The translations under genes were made by a program, and so were the position numbers. A stretch of DNA of 64,000 bases. It comes from Hyphococcus lacteus (GTDB lineage Bacteria > Pseudomonadota > Alphaproteobacteria > Caulobacterales > Parvularculaceae). Below, piece by piece: positions 7,887 through 16,389 of this stretch. The stretch lies in the NCBI RefSeq assembly GCF_041058985.1, contig NZ_JBEHZE010000001.1:1364001-1428000 (forward strand), written 5' to 3'. The notes beneath the pieces are model-generated. The model searched no databases, had not been told where the DNA came from, and was given only the letters and a program-made list of their open reading frames with translations. How positions within the stretch are numbered: the stretch's first letter is position 1; each line of letters opens with the position of its first letter.

Positions 7887-9230
7887 TTAATCGCCAGCGA
7901 TAGTCATCGCAGGCAGAAGAACGCTTGGTGCGTTGATGGCACCGCGGAATTCAAGGTCATCTGCGGGGATTAACCCGGCATACATTTCGAGAATATTCCC
8001 AGCGATTGTGATTTCGCTAACGGGATAGGCAATATTGCCGTCCTCGAACCAAAATCCCGAACACCCAACAGAATAATCACCCGTATTCGGATTAACCTGT
8101 GGGCCAAACATGTCTGTAACCAAAAGGCCGTTGTTGGCTTGATTAATTAGGTCGCTGAATGTTGACGATCCGGTTTCTAGGTAGAGATTGGTTGAACCTG
8201 ATCCGGGGCCACCGCCGACGCCTCGCGTGGCGCGGCCGTTGGTTTCTAGTCCCAACTGGGCGGCTTGTGCGGTATTCATAAACCATGACGTCAGTTCGCC
8301 ATTTTTAATGAGATCGATTCGTGAGTTCGATATGCCTTCGCCATCGAATGGCCGTGACCCGGCACCGCGACGGATATGCGGATCATCGATGATGTTAATG
8401 TTATCACCGAAAACCCTTTCGCCCATTTTGTCTTTAAGAAAACTAACCCCGCGCGAAATCGCGCCGCCGTTTACCGCGCCGACGAGATGCGAAAGCAATG
8501 ACCGTGATAAGCGATTATCAAAGATGACGGGCGCTGTCTGGCTTTTTATTTTTCGTGGGCTTAGGCGCCGGACGGATCGTTCTCCGGCATTTGTGCCAAT
8601 GATATTGGCCGTCAGGAGGTCGGCTATATGGGTTTTTGAATCGTAATCATAATCGCGTTCCATACCGTTGTCGTCTTGCGCGAGAACGCTAACAGAAACT
8701 GAGTGATTTGATCCGCCGGATTGGCCAAAGAACCCGTGGCTGGTCATCAGCCATTTTTGGCCTTCGCTATAACTTGCGCCGGCGCCGGATGAATTGACGA
8801 CACCTTCGACAGCGAGCGCTGCGGCTTCACATTCGGCTGCGCGTTCTTTGAGGGCCTCGGTGTTCGGCTCTGCATAATCGCCGAGATCAAGCTCTTTGAA
8901 TGGTTCGGATGCTAGCCGTTCCTTGGGGGCGAGCCCGCAATATGGATCTTCGGGGGCTGCTTTGGCCATGTCGGTGCAGCGTTGGGCGAGATCCTTGAGT
9001 GATTGTCTTGAGTGATCGGTTGTGGAAACCGAGGCCTGCCGCTTGCCGACCATCACCCGAAGCCCTAGATCAGCGCCTTCTGAGCGCTCGACGTCCTCCA
9101 AGTTTCCCATGCGCCAGGAAACGCCATGAGAAACCGAATGATATAAGACGGCATCGGCGGCTTCTGCGCCTGCGGCGGTGGCATCGGCGATGAGTGCCGC
9201 TAAAATATCTTGTGCTGTTTTACTTTGCAT
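7887..9230 (-). CDS. pmbA: TldD/PmbA family metalloprotease component PmbA (TldE)
   Basis: PmbA (TldE) pairs with TldD to form a cytoplasmic zinc protease complex that, in Escherichia coli, helps mature microcin B17 and degrade the CcdA antitoxin. The 447-residue length and the internal landmarks fit PmbA: an N-terminal Val-Ser-Trp-Arg-Met-Gly-Asn-Leu-Glu, Asp-Leu-Gly-Leu-Arg-Val, and a C-terminal Asn-Pro-Asn-Thr-Gly-Asp-Tyr-Ser-Val-Gly-Cys-Ser-Gly block. The HExxxH of TldD is absent, as expected for the PmbA partner. tldD itself is not in the window. The gene heads a run with DUF4170 and the phosphatase. Confidence 0.9.
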   Translation of the reverse strand: MQSKTAQDILAALIADATAAGAEAADAVLYHSVSHGVSWRMGNLEDVERSEGADLGLRVMVGKRQASVSTTDHSRQSLKDLAQRCTDMAKAAPEDPYCGLAPKERLASEPFKELDLGDYAEPNTEALKERAAECEAAALAVEGVVNSSGAGASYSEGQKWLMTSHGFFGQSGGSNHSVSVSVLAQDDNGMERDYDYDSKTHIADLLTANIIGTNAGERSVRRLSPRKIKSQTAPVIFDNRLSRSLLSHLVGAVNGGAISRGVSFLKDKMGERVFGDNINIIDDPHIRRGAGSRPFDGEGISNSRIDLIKNGELTSWFMNTAQAAQLGLETNGRATRGVGGGPGSGSTNLYLETGSSTFSDLINQANNGLLVTDMFGPQVNPNTGDYSVGCSGFWFEDGNIAYPVSEITIAGNILEMYAGLIPADDLEFRGAINAPSVLLPAMTIAGD

Positions 9231-9286
9231 GGCGCGGAGATAAAGGCTTGCGCGGCGCTTCGCAAGTTATGAACTGGGGGGAACGC

Positions 9287-9928
9287 TTAAGAAATGCCGA
9301 TTTCTGCTCGCGCGCCATCCTCCCATTCCTTCATGACGGGTAGGTCGATTATCATGTCGCGATATGCGCTTGCTTCAGCAGAAAGTGCTACAGGGCCATA
9401 GGTGGTAAGCCGCGAGACAACTGGTGCGTACATGGCGTCTGCGATTGAAAACTGACCAAAGAGAAAGTCGCCGCCCTTTCCATAGTCGCGGCGACACATC
9501 GTCCAGAGCGTATTGATTCGGTCGATATCCCGCTGAACACCCCCAGATGTGACGTGTTTCAAGTCGCGGTGGGTGACCTGCATCGGCCAAACGGTTCGTA
9601 GTGCGGAAAAGCCAGAATGCATTTCAGCAGAGACTGCCCTGGCTGTGGCGCGTGCTAGCGCAGCCTCTGGCCAAAGGTTTTTCTCGGGGAATTGGTCATT
9701 GAGGTATTCTGAAATGGCCAATGAATCCCAAACCGCGGCTTCTCCGTGCTGGAGGAATGGCACAAGGCCTGAGGGAGACTTTTTATTTAATTCAGCCCGG
9801 CTTTCCGGGCGGTCTAGTTTGATATTTTCTTCTGTAAACGGAATGCCGGCATACTTCATTAAAAACCACGGGCGTAACGACCAAGAAGAGAGGTTCTTAT
9901 CACCTATGGTCAATTTAATTTCCGGCAT
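9287..9928 (-). CDS. Glutathione S-transferase family protein
   Basis: A 213-residue cytosolic GST. The N-terminal thioredoxin-like domain shows Lys-Asn-Leu-Ser-Ser-Trp-Ser-Leu-Arg-Pro-Trp, where the serine pair is the likely glutathione-activating site, followed by a Ser-Gly-Leu-Val-Pro-Phe-Leu turn with the cis-proline and a Trp-Asp-Ser-Leu-Ala-Ile region that binds the glutathione carboxylate. The C-terminal half is helical. Such proteins conjugate or reduce electrophiles, but the sequence does not reveal a substrate. It starts four bases after the end of the amidotransferase gene, which suggests joint transcription, and it is separated from pmbA by 56 bases. Confidence 0.88.
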   Translation of the reverse strand: MPEIKLTIGDKNLSSWSLRPWFLMKYAGIPFTEENIKLDRPESRAELNKKSPSGLVPFLQHGEAAVWDSLAISEYLNDQFPEKNLWPEAALARATARAVSAEMHSGFSALRTVWPMQVTHRDLKHVTSGGVQRDIDRINTLWTMCRRDYGKGGDFLFGQFSIADAMYAPVVSRLTTYGPVALSAEASAYRDMIIDLPVMKEWEDGARAEIGIS

Positions 9929-9932
9929 GGTT

Positions 9933-10646
9933 TTAACTCGCGTTTTGAGTGAAGAAATTCGCGATCCACTGTCCCATGAGATCGCGATCCGTTCTATTTT
10001 GATAGCTGTCTACGCCAACACCAAATCGATCTGGTGGTATTCGATCTTCGCGCAGTTTCAAGAGTGATAACCCGTAGTCATGACCAAATTCCGGGTGCTG
10101 TTGAAACGAAATTGCTGGTCCTTGCGCATATTCAAGAATGCCCGCCGGGCAAAATTCCGACCCGCCGAGCGTCCGTGCGCCTGAGGGTGCTTCGATCACT
10201 TGGTCCTGATGAGAAACTGCGCAAGCAATTTGGTTGGCAGCGGGTACCATCCACGAAGCTTTATTGCTGATGTTATAGCGATGCACGCCGACGCCCCAGC
10301 CGCGTTCTGATTTAATCGCTTTTCCACCAAAAGCCTGTGCCATTAATTGGTGTCCAAAACAAATACCCACTTGTGGCTTACCAGCCGTGGCGGTTTCCTT
10401 GATTAAAACTTCACACGGGGCGATCCACTTGTGCTCCTCATAGACACCTGCGGGCGAGCCGGTAATCAAGAGTCCATCAAAACTGCTGACAGGCGGGAGC
10501 CCCTCGTTAGTGAGCGCGTTTGCCGTCGAAAATGAAAACTGGGGTGCATGTGGGCTAATTAACCGCTCAAACATTGAGGGATAATCACCAAATTGGCCTT
10601 TTAGTGGTTCCGGCGGTTCACCCGTCACAAGGATGCAAATGTGCAT
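9933..10646 (-). CDS. Class I glutamine amidotransferase-like protein
   Basis: The 237-residue protein is a stand-alone class I (triad) amidotransferase domain, similar to the GMP synthase glutaminase domain. The nucleophile elbow Gly-Ile-Cys-Phe-Gly-His-Gln gives Cys96, and the other triad residues are seen in Gln-Gln-His-Pro-Glu-Phe as His184 and Glu186. Relatives cut gamma-glutamyl bonds or supply ammonia from glutamine; no synthetase partner is adjacent, so the reaction is open. It shares a short intergenic gap with the GST gene downstream, which may hint at glutathione-related or gamma-glutamyl chemistry, but this is inference. It is divergent from the crotonase gene. Confidence 0.85.
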   Translation of the reverse strand: MHICILVTGEPPEPLKGQFGDYPSMFERLISPHAPQFSFSTANALTNEGLPPVSSFDGLLITGSPAGVYEEHKWIAPCEVLIKETATAGKPQVGICFGHQLMAQAFGGKAIKSERGWGVGVHRYNISNKASWMVPAANQIACAVSHQDQVIEAPSGARTLGGSEFCPAGILEYAQGPAISFQQHPEFGHDYGLSLLKLREDRIPPDRFGVGVDSYQNRTDRDLMGQWIANFFTQNAS

Positions 10647-10735
10647 TTTCTAGCCTCTTATCTGTACCAAGTTCTTGATCCCTAGCCGGTCATCGCGTCA
10701 AGTCAGAAATCAAGACTATGATAAAGGAATGGCCC

Positions 10736-11515
10736 ATGAGCGAACATATTTCCGTGAAGCAGGAGGGTGCGATTATGCGCTTGGGATTTAATCGTCCTGA
10801 AAAGCGCAATGCGATTACTGCTGAAATGTACGGTGCCTTGGCTGATGGATTAGCCGCAGCTAATCAAGACCCAGCCATTCGTGTCGTGCTTTTTGAATCA
10901 ACGGGCGATATTTTCACCGCAGGGAACGACATCGCTGATTTCATGTCGGGTAATTCGAACCCAACTGATACTCATGATCTTCCCCCGGTAGTACGATTTT
11001 TGGAGGCGGTTGCTTTGGCGGAGAAACCCTTGATCGCCGCGGTGCAGGGCGGTGCAGTTGGGGTTGGGGTGACCATGTTGCTTCACTGCGATCTGGTTTT
11101 TGCCGCTGAGAGCGCCACCTTCCATACGCCTTTTGTGGATCTTGGATTAGTGCCGGAGGCCGCATCCAGCCTATTGATGCCCGCAAATATTGGCCATCAA
11201 TTAGCCGCAGAAATGTTGATAGCAGGCAAAAAAATTGATGCGGTTCGTGCGTGTGAGTTTGGTTTCGTGAACGAGATTGTAGGGGCGGGCGATTTGGCTG
11301 CGACGGCCACAAGAGAAGCCGAGGCAATCGCGGCAAAAGCCCCGGCAGCAGTTCGGTTGACTAAGAAATTGATGAAGGGCGATCTCTCACCGGTCCTTGC
11401 GCGGATGAAAGAGGAGGGCAGCTTGTTCGCAAGCCAACTTCAATCGGCGGAGTTTCGTGAGGCGGGTATGGCATTTATGCAAAAGCGAAAGCCAGACTTT
11501 TCCAATCTTGGTTGA
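10736..11515 (+). CDS. Crotonase family protein, probable enoyl-CoA isomerase type
   Basis: A 259-residue crotonase-fold protein that acts on acyl-CoA thioesters. The ATG at 10736 has AAGGA upstream and gives a normal N-terminus; an in-frame ATG at 10718 is less likely. The oxyanion-hole region is visible at Ala-Gly-Asn-Asp-Ile-Ala and Gly-Gly-Ala-Val-Gly-Val-Gly. Both glutamates of true enoyl-CoA hydratases (Glu144 and Glu164 of the rat enzyme) are replaced here by Thr and Phe. A glutamate is instead present in Gly-Leu-Val-Pro-Glu-Ala-Ala, the place used by peroxisomal-type delta3,delta2-enoyl-CoA isomerases. I therefore prefer isomerase over hydratase. No other beta-oxidation gene is adjacent. 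Confidence 0.82.
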   Translation: MSEHISVKQEGAIMRLGFNRPEKRNAITAEMYGALADGLAAANQDPAIRVVLFESTGDIFTAGNDIADFMSGNSNPTDTHDLPPVVRFLEAVALAEKPLIAAVQGGAVGVGVTMLLHCDLVFAAESATFHTPFVDLGLVPEAASSLLMPANIGHQLAAEMLIAGKKIDAVRACEFGFVNEIVGAGDLAATATREAEAIAAKAPAAVRLTKKLMKGDLSPVLARMKEEGSLFASQLQSAEFREAGMAFMQKRKPDFSNLG

Positions 11516-11517
11516 TG

Positions 11518-11778
11518 TTACTCGGCCGGATGGGTCTTATCTATTGTGTTTTTAATCACCGGTGGAAATCGATGTTGATAGCGGCGGAGTTTTTCATCGA
11601 GAGCTGGCCACCTGGACCGCATGTGGCGGATTAACCGCTGCACCATGGGCACGTAAGGGGCCAATAAGGCGCATCCCAATGTTATCATGATGAGGCCAAA
11701 AGGAAGCGGCAAGGGCAGTACAATGAGCCCCGCAACAATCAAAGTTGCACCAAAAAACTGATGAATGATCGGCAACAT
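11518..11778 (-). CDS. Small two-helix membrane protein, unknown function
   Basis: An 86-residue protein whose first half is very hydrophobic. A first segment (about residues 8-24) and a second (about residues 26-43) are separated by a Pro-Leu-Pro-Leu-Pro-Phe-Gly turn, giving a helical hairpin in the inner membrane. The rest is basic (Arg-Leu-Ile-Arg-His-Met-Arg-Ser-Arg-Trp) and presumably cytoplasmic. I do not recognise a family with certainty. It converges on the crotonase gene with only two bases between the stops. Its start faces the ubiD promoter region. Confidence 0.6.
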   Translation of the reverse strand: MLPIIHQFFGATLIVAGLIVLPLPLPFGLIMITLGCALLAPYVPMVQRLIRHMRSRWPALDEKLRRYQHRFPPVIKNTIDKTHPAE

Positions 11779-11978
11779 GCCGAAAACGCTCCCGCAAAAA
11801 AGAAAACTACGGCAAACGCCGTCGAAATAAACTATGCGCCACTATAGCTACCGTAAAGGGGAATGGTGAAATATAGGCTAAATCCGTTCATTCCCATTGT
11901 ATTCAGAAATCATATAGGAATGGCACCGCGCGTTCGCGACGCATAGGAAGTTTCAAATCGGCAAGGTAATCTCGAAAA

Positions 11979-13514
11979 ATGTCTTATCAATCTCTCCGAG
12001 ACTTTATCGAAAAGTTGGAAAAAGCGGGTGAATTGATCCGGGTTTCTGAACCCGTATCTGTTGACCTTGAAATGACTGAAATTCAAACACGGTTGCTCGC
12101 CGAAGGCGGCCCTGCGGTAATTTTTGAGCGCCCTGTGATGGAAGACGGTTCAGAATCGTCAATGCCAGTTCTGGTCAATTTGTTCGGCACGGTGAAGCGC
12201 GTAGCCATGGGGGTGACGCTTGAGGGCAAGGAGCGAACCACAGGCGAAGAGTTGCGGGAGGTCGGGGAGCTTTTGGCTTTCTTACGTCAACCAGAGCCAC
12301 CGGGTGGATTAAAAGACGCGGTGGCAATGTTGCCATTGGCCAAGACAGTTATGGCAATGAAGCCTGCGAGTCGTGATTGGGGTGCGCCTTGCCAAGAGGT
12401 AGTCAAGACCGGCGACGAGATAAACCTAGACGAATTCCCTATTCAAATTTGTTGGCCGGGGGAGCCAGCACCACTGATCACTTGGCCATTAATTGTAACC
12501 AAAGGGCCATCAGAAAAGCGGGAGGATGACTATAACCTTGGCATCTACCGTATGCAGAAGATGGGACCAAACAAAACTATTATGCGATGGCTAAAGCATC
12601 GCGGTGGCGCCCAGCACCATCAGCGTTGGTCGAAAGTGCATAATGAGCCATTACCAGCGGCGGTGGTGATTGGCGCAGATCCAGGAACGATACTGGCGGC
12701 AGTAACGCCAGTCCCCGATACGCTTTCTGAATATCATTTTGCAGGACTGTTGCGCGGGAAAAAAGTTGATCTTGTTGATTGCAAGACGCAGCCACTAAAA
12801 GTGCCGGCCCATGCGGAAATAATTCTTGAAGGATATGTTTCGCTTGACGAGTATGCTGATGAAGGTCCGTATGGCGATCATACTGGATATTATAACTCGG
12901 TTGAGAGATTCCCAACATTCACAATAACTGGGATCACCCATAGAAAAGATCCTATTTATCTCTCTACATTTACGGGGCGTCCGCCGGATGAGCCGAGTGT
13001 ATTGGGTGAAGCGTTGAACGAAGTTTTTATCCCTCTAATACAACAGCAATTCCCGGAAATTACAGATTTCTGGTTGCCGCCTGAAGGGTGTTCATATCGA
13101 ATAGCTGTAATTTCTATGAAGAAAGCGTATCCCGGCCATGCGAAGCGCGTGATGATGGGCGCGTGGTCGTATTTGCGCCAGTTCATGTACACCAAATGGA
13201 TCATTGTTGTTGATGATGATATCAACGCCCGTGATTGGAAAGACGTCATGTGGGCTGTTTCGACAAAAATGGATCCAGCACGTGATATTACTGTTATCGA
13301 AAATACACCCATAGATTACCTTGACTTTGCTAGCTCAGAGCCAAGCCTTGGGTCCAAAATAGGTTTGGATGCGACCGACAAATTGCCGCCCGAATCCAAA
13401 AGGGAATGGGGCGAAGAAATCAGAATGTCTGAGGGCGTTATAAATCGCGTTGACAAATTGTGGTCAAAACTCGGCTTGCCAGGCAGTGGCAAAAGAATTT
13501 GGAAATCATTTTAG
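11979..13514 (+). CDS. ubiD: UbiD family decarboxylase
   Basis: UbiD removes the carboxyl group from 3-polyprenyl-4-hydroxybenzoate in ubiquinone synthesis, using a prenylated flavin made by UbiX. The 511-residue protein has family length and shows the prFMN/metal-binding segment Asp-Tyr-Asn-Leu-Gly-Ile-Tyr-Arg-Met-Gln, and later Asp-Glu-Gly-Pro-Tyr-Gly-Asp-His-Thr-Gly-Tyr-Tyr, which holds the catalytic glutamate region. The C-terminal Lys-Met-Asp-Pro-Ala-Arg-Asp is also typical. ubiX is not in the window. The PhnA-like gene follows after two bases, so the two are probably transcribed together. About 200 bases of leader lie upstream without a recognisable element. Confidence 0.92.
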   Translation: MSYQSLRDFIEKLEKAGELIRVSEPVSVDLEMTEIQTRLLAEGGPAVIFERPVMEDGSESSMPVLVNLFGTVKRVAMGVTLEGKERTTGEELREVGELLAFLRQPEPPGGLKDAVAMLPLAKTVMAMKPASRDWGAPCQEVVKTGDEINLDEFPIQICWPGEPAPLITWPLIVTKGPSEKREDDYNLGIYRMQKMGPNKTIMRWLKHRGGAQHHQRWSKVHNEPLPAAVVIGADPGTILAAVTPVPDTLSEYHFAGLLRGKKVDLVDCKTQPLKVPAHAEIILEGYVSLDEYADEGPYGDHTGYYNSVERFPTFTITGITHRKDPIYLSTFTGRPPDEPSVLGEALNEVFIPLIQQQFPEITDFWLPPEGCSYRIAVISMKKAYPGHAKRVMMGAWSYLRQFMYTKWIIVVDDDINARDWKDVMWAVSTKMDPARDITVIENTPIDYLDFASSEPSLGSKIGLDATDKLPPESKREWGEEIRMSEGVINRVDKLWSKLGLPGSGKRIWKSF

Positions 13515-13516
13515 TA

Positions 13517-14095
13517 ATGGCCATCGAAAATATTTTGCGTGAACGAGCCGGTAAAAAGTGCGAACTTTGTGCAAATTCGGAAAATCTATCTGTATACTTC
13601 GTACCTCCACATAATGATGGAGCTGTCGATAAATCTATACTTGCCTGCGCAACCTGTACGGGTCAGATCATGGAAAACGCAGATATTGATGTACATCATT
13701 GGAGAAATTTGAACGACAGTGCGTGGAGTCAAATCCCTGCAGTTCAAGTGGTGGCGTGGCGGATGTTGTCGCGCCTTCGAGATGAAGCATGGGCCCGGGA
13801 TTTGTTGGAAATTCTCTATCTTGACGATGCTACAGCGGCTTGGGCGCAATCAGGTATTGAAGCGTCCGACGAGGTCGGAATTCGGCACATAGATTCGAAT
13901 GGTACGGAGCTCGCTGTTGGCGATTCTGTTGTCCTTATAAAGGATCTGAATGTGAAGGGGGCTGGTTTTACGGCGAAACGAGGGACAGTGGTGCGAAACA
14001 TCTCGTTATCGCCTAACAACGCGAAGCATATTGAGGGAAGAGTTAATTCACAGCAGATTGTAATTCTGACTGAGTTTGTAAAAAAATCGAATTAG
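13517..14095 (+). CDS. PhnA-like zinc-ribbon protein
   Basis: The 192-residue protein begins at ATG 13517, two bases after the ubiD stop. It carries a zinc ribbon made of Cys15-x2-Cys18 and Cys44-x2-Cys47, and a C-terminal PhnA/YjdM domain with Gly-Asp-Ser-Val-Val-Leu-Ile-Lys-Asp-Leu-Asn-Val-Lys-Gly and the Arg-Gly-Thr-Val-Val-Arg-Asn-Ile strand pair. Despite the name, family members are not established phosphonatases and their molecular role is not settled. No phosphonate genes are nearby. The pairing with ubiD is probably transcriptional convenience. It ends one base before the convergent P-loop gene. Confidence 0.85.
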   Translation: MAIENILRERAGKKCELCANSENLSVYFVPPHNDGAVDKSILACATCTGQIMENADIDVHHWRNLNDSAWSQIPAVQVVAWRMLSRLRDEAWARDLLEILYLDDATAAWAQSGIEASDEVGIRHIDSNGTELAVGDSVVLIKDLNVKGAGFTAKRGTVVRNISLSPNNAKHIEGRVNSQQIVILTEFVKKSN

Positions 14096-14096
14096 A

Positions 14097-14936
14097 TCAG
14101 CTTTCGCTACGAGCAGAATCAACTAAGTCGAGAAAATCTTCAGGTGTTCTTACTTTTTCGATTTTATTCGCAGGGATAGTGATGCCCCACCCATCTGCCA
14201 TTGCTTGATAGCGTGGGCGTCGCCACTCAATTAATCGCGCAAAACCCCATCGAATAAAATGGTCAGGATCAACATTTTCTTCTGCGCAACCTGTTTCTGA
14301 AAGGTAGTCTGCCCAGACATCGCGAAGAAAAGTTTCATTGTAGAACATTGGTTTCGGATTTTTATCAAAACGTGTTTTTAGTGCGCCGGCATGAGAATCA
14401 TCGCCAGCTATATATACAAGCAGGCAGGTCTGGCTCAGGGTCCGTAATACAGGATCATTTTCATCTTCTGGGTCTACGACCTCGCAGATTGATCCGCCAG
14501 TATCGCAAATAAATCGGTCATAGCCGTAGATGCTCCGTGCTTTCTCGACAAAAAGCGGCGTATCCATCAGTGCTCGAATTTCTGCGTCTTGGTGCTCGCG
14601 TTGACGTCGAATATATTCGTCAAACGGGATGCCTCCCTTGCTGGGGTCGCCTGGTTTTCCTAAATAGGTCGAGAGTGGGTCGAGATTGTCGAATGTAATA
14701 TTTGACGAGATGTAAATCGAATCGGTAAGTAGTAGTTCGCGCAGAAGCGGGACTTTTGTTGCTTCTCTTTTAAAGTTATCGACGATTGCTTCATCCATAT
14801 ATCGAGTACCAATCCGGTAATCGATAGAGTAGTGAAACCAGCGATCCTGACTTCGTAGAATCGAAGCAATCCGCGTTTTTCCAACGCCGGACATGCCCAT
14901 TACGGCAATCGGATCACCCCTTTTATACGTTCTCAT
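14097..14936 (-). CDS. P-loop ATPase/kinase-like protein of unknown function
   Basis: A 279-residue cytoplasmic protein with a clear Walker A near its start, Gly14-Met-Ser-Gly-Val-Gly-Lys-Thr21. Downstream come Phe-Ile-Cys-Asp-Thr-Gly-Gly-Ser, which could be the Walker B-like strand, and Leu-Val-Tyr-Ile-Ala-Gly-Asp-Asp. The fold resembles small nucleotide kinases, but no lid or acceptor motif identifies a substrate. Similar proteins appear to be conserved in Alphaproteobacteria and are annotated only as ATPases. It stands alone between the convergent PhnA-like gene and the type I secretion adaptor, and its promoter region also holds an imperfect CTTAAC/GTTAAG repeat at 14976-14989. Confidence 0.65.
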   Translation of the reverse strand: MRTYKRGDPIAVMGMSGVGKTRIASILRSQDRWFHYSIDYRIGTRYMDEAIVDNFKREATKVPLLRELLLTDSIYISSNITFDNLDPLSTYLGKPGDPSKGGIPFDEYIRRQREHQDAEIRALMDTPLFVEKARSIYGYDRFICDTGGSICEVVDPEDENDPVLRTLSQTCLLVYIAGDDSHAGALKTRFDKNPKPMFYNETFLRDVWADYLSETGCAEENVDPDHFIRWGFARLIEWRRPRYQAMADGWGITIPANKIEKVRTPEDFLDLVDSARSES

Positions 14937-15020
14937 CAGTCCTAATTCCGCGAAATAAGTAACTCGTCACTTTGGCTTAACGGGTTAAGCGACTTCTGCC
15001 AAATTCTTTTCGACGTGATT

Positions 15021-16382
15021 TTATCGTTCTGTAAACGCACGATCAACGGACCTAGCAACGGGCTTAAGAATATATCGCATAAAGCTACGCGATTGGGTGA
15101 CGATTTCTGCTCGTACTTGCATACCCGGCGATATTGGCCGTTGTTGTCGACCTTTGCCGATAATCTGCTGCTCTAACGCGATATAGGCGATGTAATATGG
15201 TTCTCCGGAGCGTTCATCGGTAAACGTATCTGCGGATATATGAGATACCGCCCCAGGAATTTTGCCGTATCTATTTGGATCAAAAGTCGTAACCGAAACA
15301 TCGGTTTTGAGCCCAGCAAAAACATGGCCGATATCTTTTGGGTTCACTCTTACTTCTGCCATAAGTTCAGCGTCCGTTGGGGTGATTTCCGCCACGGTGC
15401 CGCCGGGTCGAACGACATCACCTTCGCCAAATACCAATACATCATTTACGATTCCTGCAATTGGTGCCCGTACGGTTAGTCGATTTGATCGGTCCTTAAG
15501 TGAAGCCATGGGTTCCTTAAGTTCCGCCAATTCGCCAATAACGTCGGCGCGCTCCTCGGCAATACGGTTATGATATTCAGCTAATGAACGCTCGCGTTCG
15601 GCTTTAGCACTGGCATAGGCGCGATGTGCTTGCTCTAATCTTGATCGTGCCGCAGCGCTACTAGCTTTGGCAGACGCTGCCGCTGATTTTGCTTTGAGGT
15701 ATGACTGTTTTGACGTGTACCCCTCTTCAATCAAGCTTTCTTGAATCTCGAGTTGCTCTGTCGCGTAACCCAAAAGTTCGACCTCAGCATCTCGTTCTGC
15801 TTTTGCTCGGTTGACTTCAGATTGCGCGGATTCTTCTTTTGCTTGCAATGTTGCAATAGTTGCGCGGTGCTGCTCGACCGCAGCATCAAAAATCGTTTGT
15901 TGCTCGGTGATTGCGTTTTGCCATTCCGTACTCATTGAAGAGAAGTCAGGATTGCGGTTTTCCGCCTGTGCCGACAGACGTTCGGAGCGTATACCCAAGC
16001 TCGCATAGCGCGCATTCATCCGGTTAAATTCTCCGCCGCCGCTTTCCGAATTCATCACAATTAGCGCTTGGCCTTTTGCAACGACATCACCCGGAGAAAC
16101 GAGCACTTCTTCCACGATGCCGCCTTCGAGATGGGCGGCGGCGCGCGACGAACCGTATGCTGCGATTGTGCCCGGAGCCACGGATAGCTCACGCACATGT
16201 GCGATGTTAGCCCATACGAGAAGCAAAATTATTAGACCACTGACTACGGCCATAGCTGCGTTAGCGAGGGCGGGAGGGGCTCCCTCTTCTAGTTCTATTG
16301 GAAGCGCGAGTCCGTGACGTTCGCCGGCGTGTAAATGTTCTGCGTGTGGTTTTTGTTTAGTATCGGTCATCGTCTTGCTCAT
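15021..16382 (-). CDS. Type I secretion periplasmic adaptor, HlyD family
   Basis: The membrane fusion protein of a type I secretion system, which spans the periplasm between an inner-membrane ABC transporter and a TolC-like channel. I start it at ATG 16382, seven bases after the upstream stop, giving about 453 residues; ATG 16370 is an alternative. One membrane helix lies near residues 40-60, followed by a lipoyl half-motif (Gly-Gly-Ile-Val-Glu-Glu-Val-Leu-Val-Ser-Pro-Gly-Asp), a long alanine- and glutamate-rich coiled coil (about residues 110-275), and the second lipoyl half (Val-Arg-Ala-Pro-Ile-Ala-Gly-Ile-Val). The C-terminal end has the usual Pro-Gly-Met-Gln-Val-Arg-Ala-Glu-Ile. It is the last gene of the secretion operon. 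No outer-membrane TolC gene is in the window. Confidence 0.9.
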   Translation of the reverse strand: MSKTMTDTKQKPHAEHLHAGERHGLALPIELEEGAPPALANAAMAVVSGLIILLLVWANIAHVRELSVAPGTIAAYGSSRAAAHLEGGIVEEVLVSPGDVVAKGQALIVMNSESGGGEFNRMNARYASLGIRSERLSAQAENRNPDFSSMSTEWQNAITEQQTIFDAAVEQHRATIATLQAKEESAQSEVNRAKAERDAEVELLGYATEQLEIQESLIEEGYTSKQSYLKAKSAAASAKASSAAARSRLEQAHRAYASAKAERERSLAEYHNRIAEERADVIGELAELKEPMASLKDRSNRLTVRAPIAGIVNDVLVFGEGDVVRPGGTVAEITPTDAELMAEVRVNPKDIGHVFAGLKTDVSVTTFDPNRYGKIPGAVSHISADTFTDERSGEPYYIAYIALEQQIIGKGRQQRPISPGMQVRAEIVTQSRSFMRYILKPVARSVDRAFTER

Positions 16383-16389
16383 TTTTTGA

